DNA from: Macrotrachela quadricornifera | Lineage: Eukaryota; Rotifera; Eurotatoria; Philodinida; Philodinidae | Reading direction: 5' to 3' | Assembly (NCBI GenBank): GCA_022393335.1 | Contig: JAJEKB010020615.1 | Location: forward strand, 411,218-475,217 | DNA length: 64,000 nt | Shown here: piece by piece, positions 33,141-46,487 of the stretch | How positions within the stretch are numbered: position 1 is the first letter of the stretch | How the letters are laid out: each line of letters starts with the position of its first letter | Notes under the pieces: model-generated | The model's input: the letters and a program-made list of their open reading frames with translations, nothing else | Told to the model about the DNA's origin: nothing | The model's database searches: none | Made by a program: the position numbers and the translations under genes

Positions 33141-35580
33141 CGCTTTTGTTTGTATTAATTTGTGAATCCATCCGTGTCTTACTTTCTACCTTCATATATA
33201 TCTCACAGGTAAGGACAAACATATTTTTCTATTGACATAATATCACGCTGTATTTTATAATTATACAAGGAAAAATATTTTTCTTCTCTTTGATAAAAAA
33301 AACAAACTTTCATTTATATTTAAATAATTAAATCAAAATTTTTTACTTTTTTTTAAATATTTTAATAATAAAGAAAATATTTTTTAGAATACAATCAATC
33401 AATGTTTATTCATAAATTTACAAATATTATTCTCTTCTTGATTATACGTAATTATTGACATGTGATACAATCATCGATTATCTTACGCCTCTTATATATT
33501 TTATTTTTTTTCTAAAAAATATTTTATTTGTTCTATCATAAGATTAATTTGATATAAATTTTAATCATTTTTACTTATTCAAAAAAAAAATTTTTGTTAA
33601 ATATTTTACATGAATAAATAATATATCTATTTATTTATCCTAGAAAAAAATCGATATAATTGATTTAGATTTATTTCCATTATATCTTAACTATGAAATA
33701 AATAGTAAAGATCGATATCTTTTATACTATAATTAAACTAAACTAGTACATTTCATATAAAAGAATGATCAATGTAATTTACATTATATTATCCTTGGCC
33801 TTGATGTCGTCTATCAATTGATGGATACATTTTCAAAAATCGAAAAGAATCGAACAAATATATGTACACGATTATGAAAAGACAATAGAACTAGACTATC
33901 AGATTTTTTCAGGCTTTTGCTCTTTATAATGACTATAAATGATATACCACAAATCTTGAAATGATTGTAAAATTTATTAATCTTCCATTACAATGTAAAC
34001 AATATACTTCAAATTTTCCCAGATGATCACACATGTTTTTGTATTATATAGATACAAAGTTTCATATTTATAGTTTGTACTATACATGACAATTTGTAAC
34101 AATACTACAATATACTATTCTTTTAATTTTTCTATGAGTTCTATTGATAAAATTCGGCAAAAAAAAAACTGCCTTTTTTTCATTTCATTTTTTCACCATC
34201 GGTAAAAAACAAAATCTTTGATATTTCAGCGTAAAATCCTTGAATGATATGATCAGGATTCTGTATAGATTCGTTATTTTTTCCTAAGGAAACAACTTAA
34301 TCGTGGAATAAGTATGTAGACATGAAATTCTTCGATTCTATCAGAATTTCATTATTCAAAATTGAAAAAAATAAAGGATTTCTACTTTCATCTTATTTCG
34401 AAATTCTGTTGTGATCTGTAGATTTCAAAGTTTTGAAAGAAAATCGTTTTATTGATACTTGGTAGGTTCCTGGCAGAATTCTGAAAGGTAAAGTTTTTAA
34501 TACTTTCGAAACATAAACTTGAAAAGATCCTCACTATACTTTTTGTTTTTAAAGCAGTCGAAATTTCTGTACTCAAACAGTTTTCCTCCAAAATCTTGTT
34601 ATTTTTTTTTTTTGTGAAGATCCTTGTCTGATATGATTATCATTTCTGACAGAGTTACAATGCTCGTTAACTAACTTCTTCCTCTTTATTCAGAAAAACA
34701 TTCACTATATATACTAATGAAACGGAAAAAATAACACACTATAAAATATCAGGAAAAATCAGAAGAAAATGACCAGAAGAGTGGTGGAATAAACCCACAC
34801 TCGTGAAGAAGATGAAAAAAAGAATGATAGGAAGAATCTATGATCATAGAGAAGAGAAGCCTATGTGAGGTTCGAGTCATCGATATATGATGACAGAACG
34901 AAAAAATATCCTAATAGTTTTGCGTATGTGAATAGAGAAAAATACGTTTACTAAAAGATATAAATCAATGCATACTGAGTCTATTCATTTTGATTCCGAT
35001 AATTATATGAAAGAAAAAAAACCAATAGAAATATTTGTAATATTACAAAAACATGCCTATGCTTTGTGTAATATAGTGTTATTATATTAAAACATCTTCA
35101 AGACTAAAAGAATATTTCAAAATTTGTCAATATTTAGTCAATGTACTTAGAAAAGAATTGATGAATGTGTAAAAGTTTTTATTCAAATAAAATTTATTAT
35201 TTTACATATTATTTCTCAAAATGCAAAAAACTCTTTAATTAAAAATTTGCGGCTAACTATGTAAGAAAATAAATTATCTACTTGTAAAATTTAGCTTATA
35301 TATCAAGAGTTATTTTTTTAAAGTCAATCATTGAAATAATCTTTTCTTTGGCTTTTTTTTGCATTGATTTTTATTAGAATTTGTTAAAAAGCTAAATAGT
35401 GAATGTAATTCAATTTGATTGATTTTATTCAATTAAATTTTCTTTCGAATATAAATATTGAATTAATTTATATATGCGTATATATTGAAAAAAGTCAAGA
35501 TATAAATAATTTTATTTATTGTAAAAGTTCATTTGATATGCTTTGTAAACGAAAAAAATAATTAAGATGAATATATACAT
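33141..35580. other. Intergenic, nothing recognised
   Basis: Very A+T-rich DNA upstream of the claudin-like gene. Simple runs of A and T are frequent. A short palindromic resemblance exists between about 34200 and 34620 but is too weak to call. No coding region or RNA gene is supportable. Confidence 0.5.
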
Positions 35581-35799
35581 AGGGCACTACATAAATGTTT
35601 TTGCTGCTCTTCTAGAAGTCGTAGTTCGAGGACATCTATTCTATTATAATGTTCAGACATTTTCAGACCTCCACGTCTTATCCATCGTTGCATTTTTTTA
35701 CTTATTTGAGATCACTCCCGCACCATTTTCGATATCAGTTTTCAACTCTCATCTGAACAATTTTGTAAAATGCTTTTGTATAATTGAAAAGTTGGTTTG

Positions 35800-36150
35800 A
35801 CATACAAGGATAGTCATGTCCGTTTGGTGCAAGCATGGGGGGATCAAGTACCCTCTGACAGCATAGACCTCAATTGGTTTCATGAATTCCAGTGAAACAC
35901 TTTTAATAGTGAAGATGCTGCCTATCCAGGTCGTCCTCGAACATCTGTCAATGAACAAACATTTGGTGCTGTACGAACAATAATTGGAAATGATCTTAAT
36001 TCAACATACCCATAAACATAGGACATTTTGGATATTAGTGTCACAGCAATCAATTCAATTATTCATGATTATTTAAAGTTACGTAAAGTGTGTGCTTGGT
36101 GAGTGTCACATCAATTAACTTCGTTATGACTAAATGGTGTTTAAAAAACA
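35800..36150 (+). pseudogene. Mariner transposase fragment (N-terminal half)
   Basis: Reading from about 35858 the plus strand gives the helix-turn-helix half of a mariner transposase: WFHEFQ, a stop, then SEDAAYPGRPRTSVNEQ, and after two more stops DILDISVTAINSIIHDYLKL followed by KVCAW, stop and SHQLTS. The GRP AT-hook-like linker and the second helix-turn-helix are clear. Four in-frame stops and loss of the catalytic half show it is dead. Confidence 0.7.
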
Positions 36151-39100
36151 AAAAAAAATCCTCGTATTTAATAGATTTTTACTTTTTCGAATCTATTCCT
36201 GCCATCGGTTTTGTGACAGATTTTTATTGACGAATTATTTACCATATATCTTTTTCTCAGATTAGATCATTCACATTGTATCATATAGCATAAGAAAAAA
36301 AATTAAAAAAGAGATTAACAATATTTGGAGATCTTGTTTCATCTACCATTAAAATAAAAGTGGGAACGAAATACAATCATATATTAGAATTTTGTCAATA
36401 CAAATAATAAGATCTACCTGTAGGATAATAAAGCAATAAGCTATAAAGTATTTTTCGTGTTATTGTTATAAATCAATATAGAGGACAGAAAGCTATCAGT
36501 TTTAAGATATATACGAACAGAACAAATATAAAGAAATTTGAACTTTTACACTTTTATAAGAACGAAGAAAAATTTGTATCTTATTTCATGACGGTTATAT
36601 GAGGTAGGAGTAGATATAATGCGATGTTGACTAGTTTTTATTTTTATCTTCTGTAGGCGGATGGCAACACCTGATTGTCGTTAAGACTGAAAATATATCA
36701 GATTTCGCCTTCTTCCGTGAATAGTGATTCATACTATTTATAAGCGGATCGATCTGTCTACGAAGCCGAATAACACTGCATTTTTATTTCAATTTTGTGA
36801 CAGTCACAGGTAAGAAAAGAATTGATATTATTTTAGAACTGTGGCTATGCTACCATACATTGCTTCTTTTGAGGATTAAAATGAGTAAGAATATTTTTAA
36901 TCCGTATGTACAGTATACATTTAGAATGAAGAAATAGGTAATATACATTACTTGGAAGTAGTAGTAAATTGTGTTGTATAGAGCTCAACGAAAGCTATCG
37001 ATTGCTTGTACAACAGCTCAAAATATTTAATAGACATCTTTCATTAACGAAGACAAGAGAAATTTTAAAAAGGAATACGAAAAAAATATAGGCTGCACTA
37101 CATAACGATCACAAGCTAAGAACTTGGATGTTCTTCTAGACTCAAACTTGAACTCGATTCGATCCAAAGTCTTTTTTAATGTTGAGTTCAAGTTCTAGAC
37201 CATAGCTAAATTTAATTTCAGACCCGATTCGTATTTCTCTTTGAATTTGAATAGGATTAAGTGAAAGATGACAATAGAAAATACCTTTATATTGACTTTT
37301 TTCGGACGATAATCAATAAATAGCTAAAATCTGTGTCGTTTGATTAGTCGCGTTCACAAAAAAGTGTCAAATATCAATGAAACAACCTCTTAGGTATAAG
37401 CCCAAAGGACTTCAGGTCCCAACCTATCGGATTCGGGCCCAGAAATTTAGTTTTTGTTGGATCCGAGTCTTGAACCTGAGTTCAAAAAAATGTGGATCTG
37501 CAGTGCTCTGTCACAGATATATTGGAACACGGCAGGTCTGTTACTGTCATGTCTAATTCAAATGCATCGTATAGTCCGGACTCGGTATTAGTGATTTTTT
37601 GATATTGAAAAGTTATTTAAAAATGAAATAGCTTTCTAATTAGACTTAAAATATAAGTGGAACCTAAAAAAACAATCAACATTATGCTCGTTTTGAAAAT
37701 AATAAAGGTTTTTCCCTTTCTTCATTTATGATAAAAGTACGAAGAAACCTATTGACATGATAAATAGATTTTCTTATAAATATTAAAATGTTCTTGATTC
37801 ATCGAATTTTTAAACGATAACAGTAACAAACGGGAGGAACATCCTATCATCTTGCTTTCAGAATTAAATTCTTCGTAGATACTTAGTTCAATATGGAATT
37901 CTAAATAAAGGTAGACTTTTTGAATGCACAAAAATAAATACAAATCTTGACCTTCGAGAAGACCCAAGAGAATTATTTTAATAATCGGATTCGATCAACT
38001 TCCTCTATTGGGATAAAATGCTATTTTCTACTCAAATAAGAAAATCGAGTTTGCTCGTTTGATAGGTTAATGGATCTATAATCCAAATACCCATAGGATT
38101 TTGTCGACTGGTTAGAGCCTATCAGAACCAATCGGATTTGGTACCGGATTCATTTACTCGAGGTATGAGACCATCCTACACATTTTCACACCGTTATAAA
38201 GACGCAGTACCGTGTAGCATAAGTTTTTTCGACGGATAAAAGCCTTAGTTTTATTATGTAACTATGCTAATGTTACTGATCAAATTTGACAGCAGGGCTC
38301 GAAACTGGGCCATCTTTTGATGGCTTAACTCGGTTCAGTTTGGCGCGACACTGTTATAAGCATATCTTGTTTTTAAAAAAATAGTTTCGCTATGAAAAGT
38401 AATAGCTATTTTTGTAGTTTATTCAAACATAGTAAAAGGTTTTTCTTCATGGTGATCATAAGTTGAATAAAGTCAGACAGAAGTAACACTCGTGAAAGCA
38501 GTATAAAAGACAATTCGAATTATTTATTAAACTGGAAAAGTAAGATATCCTCTCCTACATTACTATTTGCAGTTTATTCTATTATAATACGTATATTGTC
38601 AACATCCCTCTGCTTGAATAACATTCGTGCCATTCAATACAATGGATAGTTTATTCGTGCTTGCACAAGTATGACGAATGTCATTGATCAAAAGAAATGT
38701 TGTTTTCGTTTATTCTTCGTATGAAAGATACACCACATTTCCATAGTGAATATTTTTCGTTAACATCAGTTGCGAGGTGCACAATTTATGTAAGATATTT
38801 CAAGATACATCCGGTTAAAATCGATCAAAAAAGAGAGAATAGAACCTTGAGCGTGAGGGCTAAAATTAGCTTCTTTACTTTTTCTTACGTGAAAGATCTT
38901 ACTTCAAAAAACGAATGAAGTTTGGATCAGATGATCCGACAGAAATTTTAGCCTATTGGGCCTGATAGGTTGAGCCTTTTTCGTTGGATCCGACCAGGCC
39001 GAGTGGTTCATTTCAAGTTCTGTTTGCTACCTGATAACGATTTCCATGAAATTCCTTTTTATTCTCTGAAATATTCATAATAAAGTCAGAATAGATAAAA

Positions 39101-40357
39101 TCTGTATGTAAACTATGCATTTGTGTTTTCGTAGTGCTTTCAACTGATGCAACTATGTGTATGTGTTTATATCTGTTTTTCTGTTTTTATTCCGATGCTC
39201 AGTCAGAAGATATGTCATCTATGTCTTTCTTCATCCCAACACTGACGTATGTACGTAATATTAAATTTAATCGGTCTTGACCATAATTTATCTTGTTTCC
39301 TGGAGAATTGTATCATTGTTTAAATTGATATCTAATTTCCTTCAGATGATTCTTTTAAAGAAGCGATTTGTTTTCTGCACGTTACATGATTTCCAAAAAC
39401 GTATTTGATTGTGACGAATTTCATATAGAGCACCATATGAATAATATAACTTTCGAAGGTTTCAGAAAAGTGATAAATAAAAAAAAATAAATTTGTATTC
39501 TGTTTTCTAGCTACAATATAAGATCGTCATTGATCATATTTATCATAGGTTATAATAAATAATGCATTTCGAATTGATTTTATTGTTTGTTTTTAAAATA
39601 CTAATAAACTTGTGAAAATGCATTAATACTAATGGATGAATCATAATAAATGGCTAGACTGTGGATATTTTAATCTTTGAATACATTTTATTAAAACCAT
39701 AAAATATATCCCAATATATATCATGGAAAGCTTTACAGTTTGTCGAACAGTTTATTTTATATATGGAATAAGAAAAAAGGAATTTCTCGTCCACATCGAA
39801 AAAAAAAATAATACTTTTACAAAGGGTGAAAATGGATTGTACCTGATTTTGAAAACATAATTTACACAATTAAAATAAACTTTATTAAAAAGATTCTAGA
39901 ACTTTTCATAATACATCTTGCGATATAATCTGTTCTTTTAATTAAACATATTTAGCGATTAAAATATGCAATACAAAGTGTTTCCATTCATTATGAATTA
40001 CTCATGATAAGTCATTTTCAAAACTTAGATATAAATGTTTATGATGATACTGTAATAATACTACTTAAGTAATATCTGTATAAATCAGATAAAAAAATGC
40101 TATCTAATTTAAATTTTCTAGTTGTTGAATTTTAATTTGTATATTAATGTACTGCAGTATTAAGTGAGAAAAGGAGATCTATTTCACAAAGCTTCGTTTA
40201 CGACATCGAAACTGACAAAAAAATATTTGCAAAATTTTAACTTTAAATACTATCTATGCTGGTTTCGAATGAAAATATGATGTGATATTTTTATATGTAC
40301 TAATCGATTGAATATGTACATTTTATGTATAGATAATTCATATAAGAATCCATATAA
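36151..40357. other. Intergenic with transposon termini, upstream of the astacin gene
   Basis: No gene is supported. Near 36737 a TATTTATAAGC box is followed at 36809-36816 by a good splice donor (CACAG|GTAAGA), which could be a promoter and non-coding first exon of a downstream gene; this is speculative. At 37090-37515 there are inverted ends around the word CTGCA(C/G)T with G+C-rich motifs like those of the family in 2795-4538. A hAT-like element is listed separately at 38293-39022. Confidence 0.45.
38293..39022. mobile_element. Possible non-autonomous hAT-like element
   Basis: The left end begins CAGGGCTCGAAACTGGGCC. The right end, inverted, begins CAGAACTTGAAATGAACCAC and continues with a GGCC-containing segment. 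The flanking eight bases, TTTGACAG and TTTGCTAC, agree at five positions. The interior includes a small open frame at 38697 without recognisable motifs. Confidence 0.4.
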
Positions 40358-43300
40358 ATGGTGATCATCACTGCTTATATTATGACGATTGGCTTTGTTA
40401 TGATAGCTCAAATCAAAGGATTTCCATCTACGAGAGTAAATATATTATCTGTTTATTGACATTTAGATATCGTATTAAATTTTATTTATTTCTATTCAGA
40501 ATACGCCACTGAAATCAATGAAGCCATACGAAAATCGTAAGTTTTAATAGAATATGGATTTATTTAATGTTTTCAATCAAAAGAAATCTTTATAGCGTAA
40601 AGCATTCATAGATATAGATAGATTAATGCTCATCGCACTATTGAAATAAATTTTAATATTTGATCTTCATAATAGACTCGAAAAAATGTTAAGAAATCAC
40701 TTCTTGGTTTTTGACTATATACAATCAAGAAAAAGTAATTTTTGCATGACATCGAATTGAAGTATTTAATATATAAAAGCACGAATCGTATTAGTACTTC
40801 ACTCTGCACTATTCATTTTCATTAATTATTATAGAAAAAATTTGTGTATATATATTCAAGTTTTAAAAAGATTTTCGAAAATAGTATTTGTTTTTTGTTA
40901 CAAGTAGAATTCTAATACTTACAAGCCATTATCTATATCAGTTTATATTAAAGAAGAAATGTTTAACCAAATATTTTTCAAGAATTAATTTGAATAAATC
41001 CTGAATATTAGGCTAATAGTGGCTTAGCCCTAAAATTTCAGAAGTATAAGCTTGGTTTCTTCGAATCAATAATATCTTACTATAAATTGTTTAATCACTT
41101 TTGAATCGAGCCTATATTCGTCATGTAGAATCTGATGAATTATTAATACCCTGAAACCAGTTCGTGCTGCTAGTTAATTTTTGCTGTGAAATTGTATTTT
41201 TAGAGTATTTTTAACTAGAATATTGTGGTGCTTCTCAGGTATATCCGAAAAACTGTATTTCAGATATTTTCATTGTTCTTACCCTAAGGTACAGCTACAA
41301 CGAAAGTATAAATATACATGACTAATACACATCGATGGATTCCGATGTTCTTATTTCAAACAAGGCACAGTCGAAAGATCTGAAACTCAACTTTCCTGGT
41401 GTAATTGAGGGGATCACGACTTTCTGCTTAAAAATACTCTAAAAATACAATATCTCAATAACAATAAGCTAGTAGTACGAACTCTTCTTAAAGTGTTCAT
41501 AAATCATTAGGATCTACATAATACATAGAATCTTGACTCAAAATCGATTAAACAATTGTTGGTTTTCTCTGGTAATATAAATCGTTCTGCGAAATATTGT
41601 GAAATTAACTCAATAGTACTTTTGTACGTATACTGTCAATCGTTTCACTTTTATAATATTTTATTATTACAATTTATTTTTGATCACTTATCTTTCATGA
41701 GCAAACATTGTATCGATGAAATTAATCGAATTAATATTAATTTATTTACTGTCTTTTTTTTAGCTGATTTGGTTGAAGGTGACATGCTATTTCCTGTTTT
41801 ATCTTCACCGATAGTTGTAAGTAGATTGTGATTATTTTTAACAAACCTTGTCTCTTTTTCTACACATTTAAGCGTGGAGTAGCCCGTCGTGGTGAAAGTG
41901 TACCTTGGACAAATGGAATTGTACCATATGAAATTCAAGCAGGATATAGTAAGTATATTTTCATTTCTACAAAGAGTAAGAAAAGTTTTTGTAAAATACT
42001 AATTATCCCTAATAACTATTGAGAAATAAAACAAAACAACTAGATTCCTTTTTGGAAAGATATCAACAATTGAAAATTTCGAAAGAAAAATGAGTAAATC
42101 ACAGATCAACGAAAAAATGTCACTTAATTATCATTACGTTTCACTACTTTGGCTATGTCAAAAATGAATTTTCTTGTCTGTTGACTAATGTTAAGATAAT
42201 TTACTAGGTTGGCAAGAAAGTTCTGCCGTTATTTTTTAAATTTTTATAGAACGTTCGAGAATATTCTAGAAGTTTCTATATGAAGGATGTATAAAGGGAG
42301 TGTGAATAGCTATTGATATGGATGGCGATCATGAAACAGAAATGAATCTGTCTCGGGGAGAGCTTCGAGTGCTTTTACTTCATGAGTTTCTTCTGAGACA
42401 TAAAGTAATAGAGGCAAGAAACAATATATGCAACACAATAAGTCAGGATATTATCTCCACACGTACGGCACAACGTTGATGCAATCAGTTCAACAATGGG
42501 AATTTTGAATTGGACGATTCATCTCACTCTGGAAGGCCAGTCGAAGTAGATTTGGACCAATTAAAACAGCTCATTGAAGGCGATTCCCCGATTAACAACA
42601 TATTTTTTAGCAGAGCAATTCAGATGCTCTCATACTACCGTGGAAATACATCTGAACGGATTAGGAAAAACGTGAAAATATGGGGTTTAGATACTCCATG
42701 AATTATCGGCCCATCAGCTTCAATACCGACTTGATGTTTCTATGAATTTATTGACATCTCACTGCAACTACGAATGGCGTCGCAATCTCATTACTGTTGA
42801 TCAAGAGTTGACGCTGTATATTAAGAGCTTAACATTGGCCAAATCGATACAGTAACACCGAAAAGTGACACCCATTCGAAGAAAGTGATGTTAGGTGTCT
42901 GGTACGATATTAAAGGAATTATCCATTGAGAACTGATACCAGATTGTTATAGTATCATTACCGATCTTTACTACCAGCAATTCGATCGTGTTACACAAAA
43001 ACTCAAGAGCAAGCAAGATCGGGTTTACTTTTTACGTATCTATAATGTAAGGTTCCACGTTGCAAAGTCAGCCCGCGAAAAATTATTGAAGCTAAGATGG
43101 ATTACCATCCCCCATACAGCTTATTCTCCGAACTTGGCTCCTAATGACTACTGCTTATTTCGATCTCTCTCCAATCATCTGCGTGAGAAAAAGTTAGATG
43201 ACACAAGCAATCTCGAAATAGACTTGACTGAGTTTTTCAGCCAAAAGTCTCTAGACTTTTATGAATACGAGTTCTTTTCTGTACCAGAGCGTTGGTAGCA

Positions 43301-46300
43301 GATCGTAAATAACGATGGCGTATATATCATTGAAAACCAGCTTGATGTTTGATTGACCATAAATTGCTAAAAGCAGATTTGTTTGAGATATGTGCATGAT
43401 ATAAAGTAATCATTTTCTATAATTCTGCGATCTCATTAAAAAAATGAAATCTAAATAATCAAAGTTGTTCATTTATTGAATATTAAGATAGGATTAGAAG
43501 CATTGTTATTGACAAAAGACTGTATGAGACGTTACATAAACATTCACATTCATAAGAGAAAATATTTTATCGTGCTTCACATCCGAATTTTGTAGACATT
43601 ACATCATAAGCTTTCTATTGTAGGACCCGCAAACCGAGAATTTATTGTTGCGACTATGCAAAAGATGGAACGTTTGATAGCGATTAACAATGTTATCTGT
43701 ATTAGATTTCGACCAAAAATTTCATCTGATCCATATTACATTACTATTGTCAATGGATTTGGATGTTCATCTTACGTGAGTTGATTAAACACATACATAA
43801 CTTTAAACATAAATATTTGCTATGTACTATCGAACTTTTTTTTTGTATTGCCTTAGGTTGGACAAAATACTGGTATCAATATGAGACGTACAGTTACATT
43901 GCAGGAATTCGGATGCCTAACTGAAGCAATAATTATGCATGAGCTCCTACATACATTAGGTAATTATATTATATTCTTGTTCAATTCTGTCCGGTTTACG
44001 GTTTTAAGGAACGACTTAATGAAGTTCAAGTAGATACGTATAAATACATTTATAAGAAAGATCTTAATTGGAAAATTACTATATGACAAAATATAAATAT
44101 ACTCTTATATGCACATATCAGTCTGTTTTTTAAGCAATAGAGTTATTTAAAATTCAAATAATAGAATAAAGCAACACTTTTTCCTTTTATATAAATTTCA
44201 TTATTTATAAATCATATGATACCAGTCGAGATATTATATTTAGAATAATTTTGGAAGATACTAGATTTAACTTACAAATACTTGTAATTAAATGTTAATC
44301 ATTTAAATTGATTTCTGCTGATTTTCTTTATTTCTTGACTGAACATAAAATAAAATAATGAAATAATTCTATGACAAGAAAAGTATTCACTTATGTTCAT
44401 GATTAAAATATTTTTCTTTTATCTATTTATAATCAGGTTTCTATCACGAACAGTCACGACCCGATCGCGATAATTATATTAAAGTCAATTACGAAAATAT
44501 TCAATTTGGTAGGAAAATACTTTTATGATAAAATTAATTTTTGTAAAAAGAATCATTAAACGAATTATTCATTGTTCTATTTATACAGACATGGAGCATA
44601 ACTTTAACAAATACAATGATACATTCGTCGATACTTTAAATACATCATATGATTATGCATCAGTAATGCATTATGAAAGAGATGCTTTTTCCAAAAATGG
44701 TCATCCAACAATCGAAACACTTAAGCCAGGTATTGAAATTGGACAACGGGATAATATTAGTCTAACTGATATACAAGAAGTTCGATTATTATATAAATGT
44801 TCAGCAACTGGTATTACATTACCACCAATTACTACAACTACAACAGGTAATCGTATTGAACGTATGATGTCTTACTATAATAATGGTAATCTTTTCATAT
44901 TCATCAATGTATTGTAAATATATGAGAAATGAATCGTATGAGTATCTGATAAAATTCTTTCATATAGTCTTGCCGATATCTTCGGATGAAATATATAGGG
45001 CAGATTCGACTGATTAATTGTAAAAAAAATAGTTGGATTTTGAAGGAAAATTTGATATCCATTTCTTTAACTAAACTTTGTCTTAAACAAGTCTTTTAAT
45101 ACTAAAATGATATACATAAGTAACTGTTAGAATGTTAATAAAGCATCAACTTTTTCGAAAAGTATCATTAAAATAAAGATATTTTAGTATAAATATCAAA
45201 ATAGTGACGTTTTTGTTACGAGTATTTTATTAATTGATCGAAAATAAAAATATAAGACGCTAAAAATTCTTTTGTTTTTCCATTGAATAGTCAATTTATT
45301 TGTGATCAATACAACTGTTTCATCAGCATTGACAGAAAATAGTCGAATATATAGTCGTCATGGAAGTTCAAGCTCAAGTTTCTTTTATGAAACATTTAAT
45401 GTGACTGTTCCAGTTGTTGGGTCCTATGTATTCAAGAGCAACAGTATTGTTGATACATATGGTTGTTTATATTCTGAGAGATTTTTTCCTGCTTCTACCT
45501 CTCAAAATTTACTCGAATATGATGATGATAGTGGTGATAACAGACAGTTTCAATTTACAGTGTTTCTGCACCCTAATATTACATATATTTTGGTTGTCAC
45601 AACATACAGTCAATATACTACTGGAGCATATACAGTGGCTGCATCGGGTCTTGCAAAAGTTAATGTTGTTCGGATTGATTATATACCAATAACGCCATAT
45701 AGTACTACTACAAGTAAATAAACTCACGTAGGACTTAAGAAAATATCTTACCTAAGTAAAGATTTTTCTTATCGATTTTCATTTATACGCATTTCCGCTA
45801 AACGTCATTGAGACATTAAGTTATATCCATCTAGATAAATATAGTTCAAAACAGTACAAGAAATAAATTCCGTTTGATCTATTTTCTGATTCTGCTCGTC
45901 TTTCTCTTAGTTGAGTTTATGAAGATTTGCATTGAACCGTTGATCTGATTTGAAAGACGTTAAACGAAAGATAAATTATTAGCAATATAATTTGTATTAT
46001 TTATTTTTTTCTTTAATAATTTTTAGCAACTACTTCCATAAATCCATATATGATTTTCTCCAACTACTCAAGTGCATTGACAATTAACTCTCGTATGTAC
46101 AGTCGAAATCGCACCTCCAATATGTTTTACTACGAAGCAATTTATATACATGTGACCACTATAGGTACTTACACTTTCAGAAGTATCAGTAATACTGATA
46201 CTTATGGTTATTTATATATAAATAATTTTATTCCATGGGATGTGTCAGCCAACCTACTCGGTGAGGATGATGATAGTGGTGGTAGTAACCAGTTTTTAAT

Positions 46301-46487
46301 GACGCACAGGTTATGGTCTATACATACATATGTTTTGGTTTTTACTACATATAATCCAAATGTGAGAACAACTTTCTCAATTATTGCATCGGGTCCAATG
46401 AGAGTTGCCTTTACTCTTACGGCCAGTACTTCAACAAGTACATCAACCAATAGATTTTCAACATTCAGTAAGTTCACATCAATATAA
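40358..46487 (+). CDS. Secreted astacin-family (M12A) zinc metalloprotease with two C-terminal beta domains
   Basis: Ten exons join in frame into 570 residues: 40358-40435, 40500-40536, 41764-41816, 41873-41948, 43624-43775, 43857-43959, 44437-44508, 44589-44846, 45291-45713 and 46027-46487. Exon 1 encodes a signal peptide. The short propeptide has VEGDM (D45), matching the astacin aspartate switch that keeps the zymogen inactive. The mature part begins near RGVARRG with WTNGIVPYEI. The zinc site is HELLHTLGFYHE (H160, E161, H164, H170), split by an intron, followed by RPDRDNY. The Met-turn is SVMHY (M217, Y219). Each of the last two exons encodes a copy of a domain of about 125 residues ending DDDSG...VTTY...ASG, like bacterial pre-peptidase C-terminal domains. 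Both are bounded by phase-1 introns. A donor-like GTAAGT at 46468 leaves open that the gene continues further (see 51851). Secreted protease or lectin-guided digestion is the inferred role. Confidence 0.9.
41085..41558. repeat. Foldback element in astacin intron 2
   Basis: Arms of about 140 bases (41085-41235 and 41424-41558) are inverted copies. They share an ATTGTATTTTTAGAGTATTT core and outer words such as AATTGTTTAATC and GTTCGT(G/A)CT. The loop holds about 190 bases. No coding content is seen, and the element does not disturb the flanking splice sites. Confidence 0.7.
42204..43400 (+). pseudogene. Near full-length dead mariner in astacin intron 4
   Basis: A TIR-like CTAGGTTGGCAAGAAAG starts near 42206. 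The transposase runs from ATG 42318 to about 43352 with several stops and frameshifts. Blocks in order are LSRGELRVLLLHEF; SHSGRPVEVD (42528 on); an ITVDQELTLYI segment holding the first catalytic Asp; a degenerate HDNARPH box reading IYNVRFHVA, where the second Asp is lost; HTAYSPNLAPNDY with the third Asp; and the C-terminal VPERWQQIVNNDG. I could not find the right TIR. Splicing of the host gene around it still works in frame. Confidence 0.8.

Noticed and set aside
36737..36816. TATA box plus splice donor as a non-coding first exon of the astacin gene
   Set aside because: Only two short signals support it, 3.5 kb away from the coding start; kept as a remark in the intergenic entry rather than a feature.
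45414..45727. Alternative frames within the astacin beta-domain exon
   Set aside because: The phase fixed by the splice sites on both sides selects the frame with the DDDSG motif; the others are shadows.
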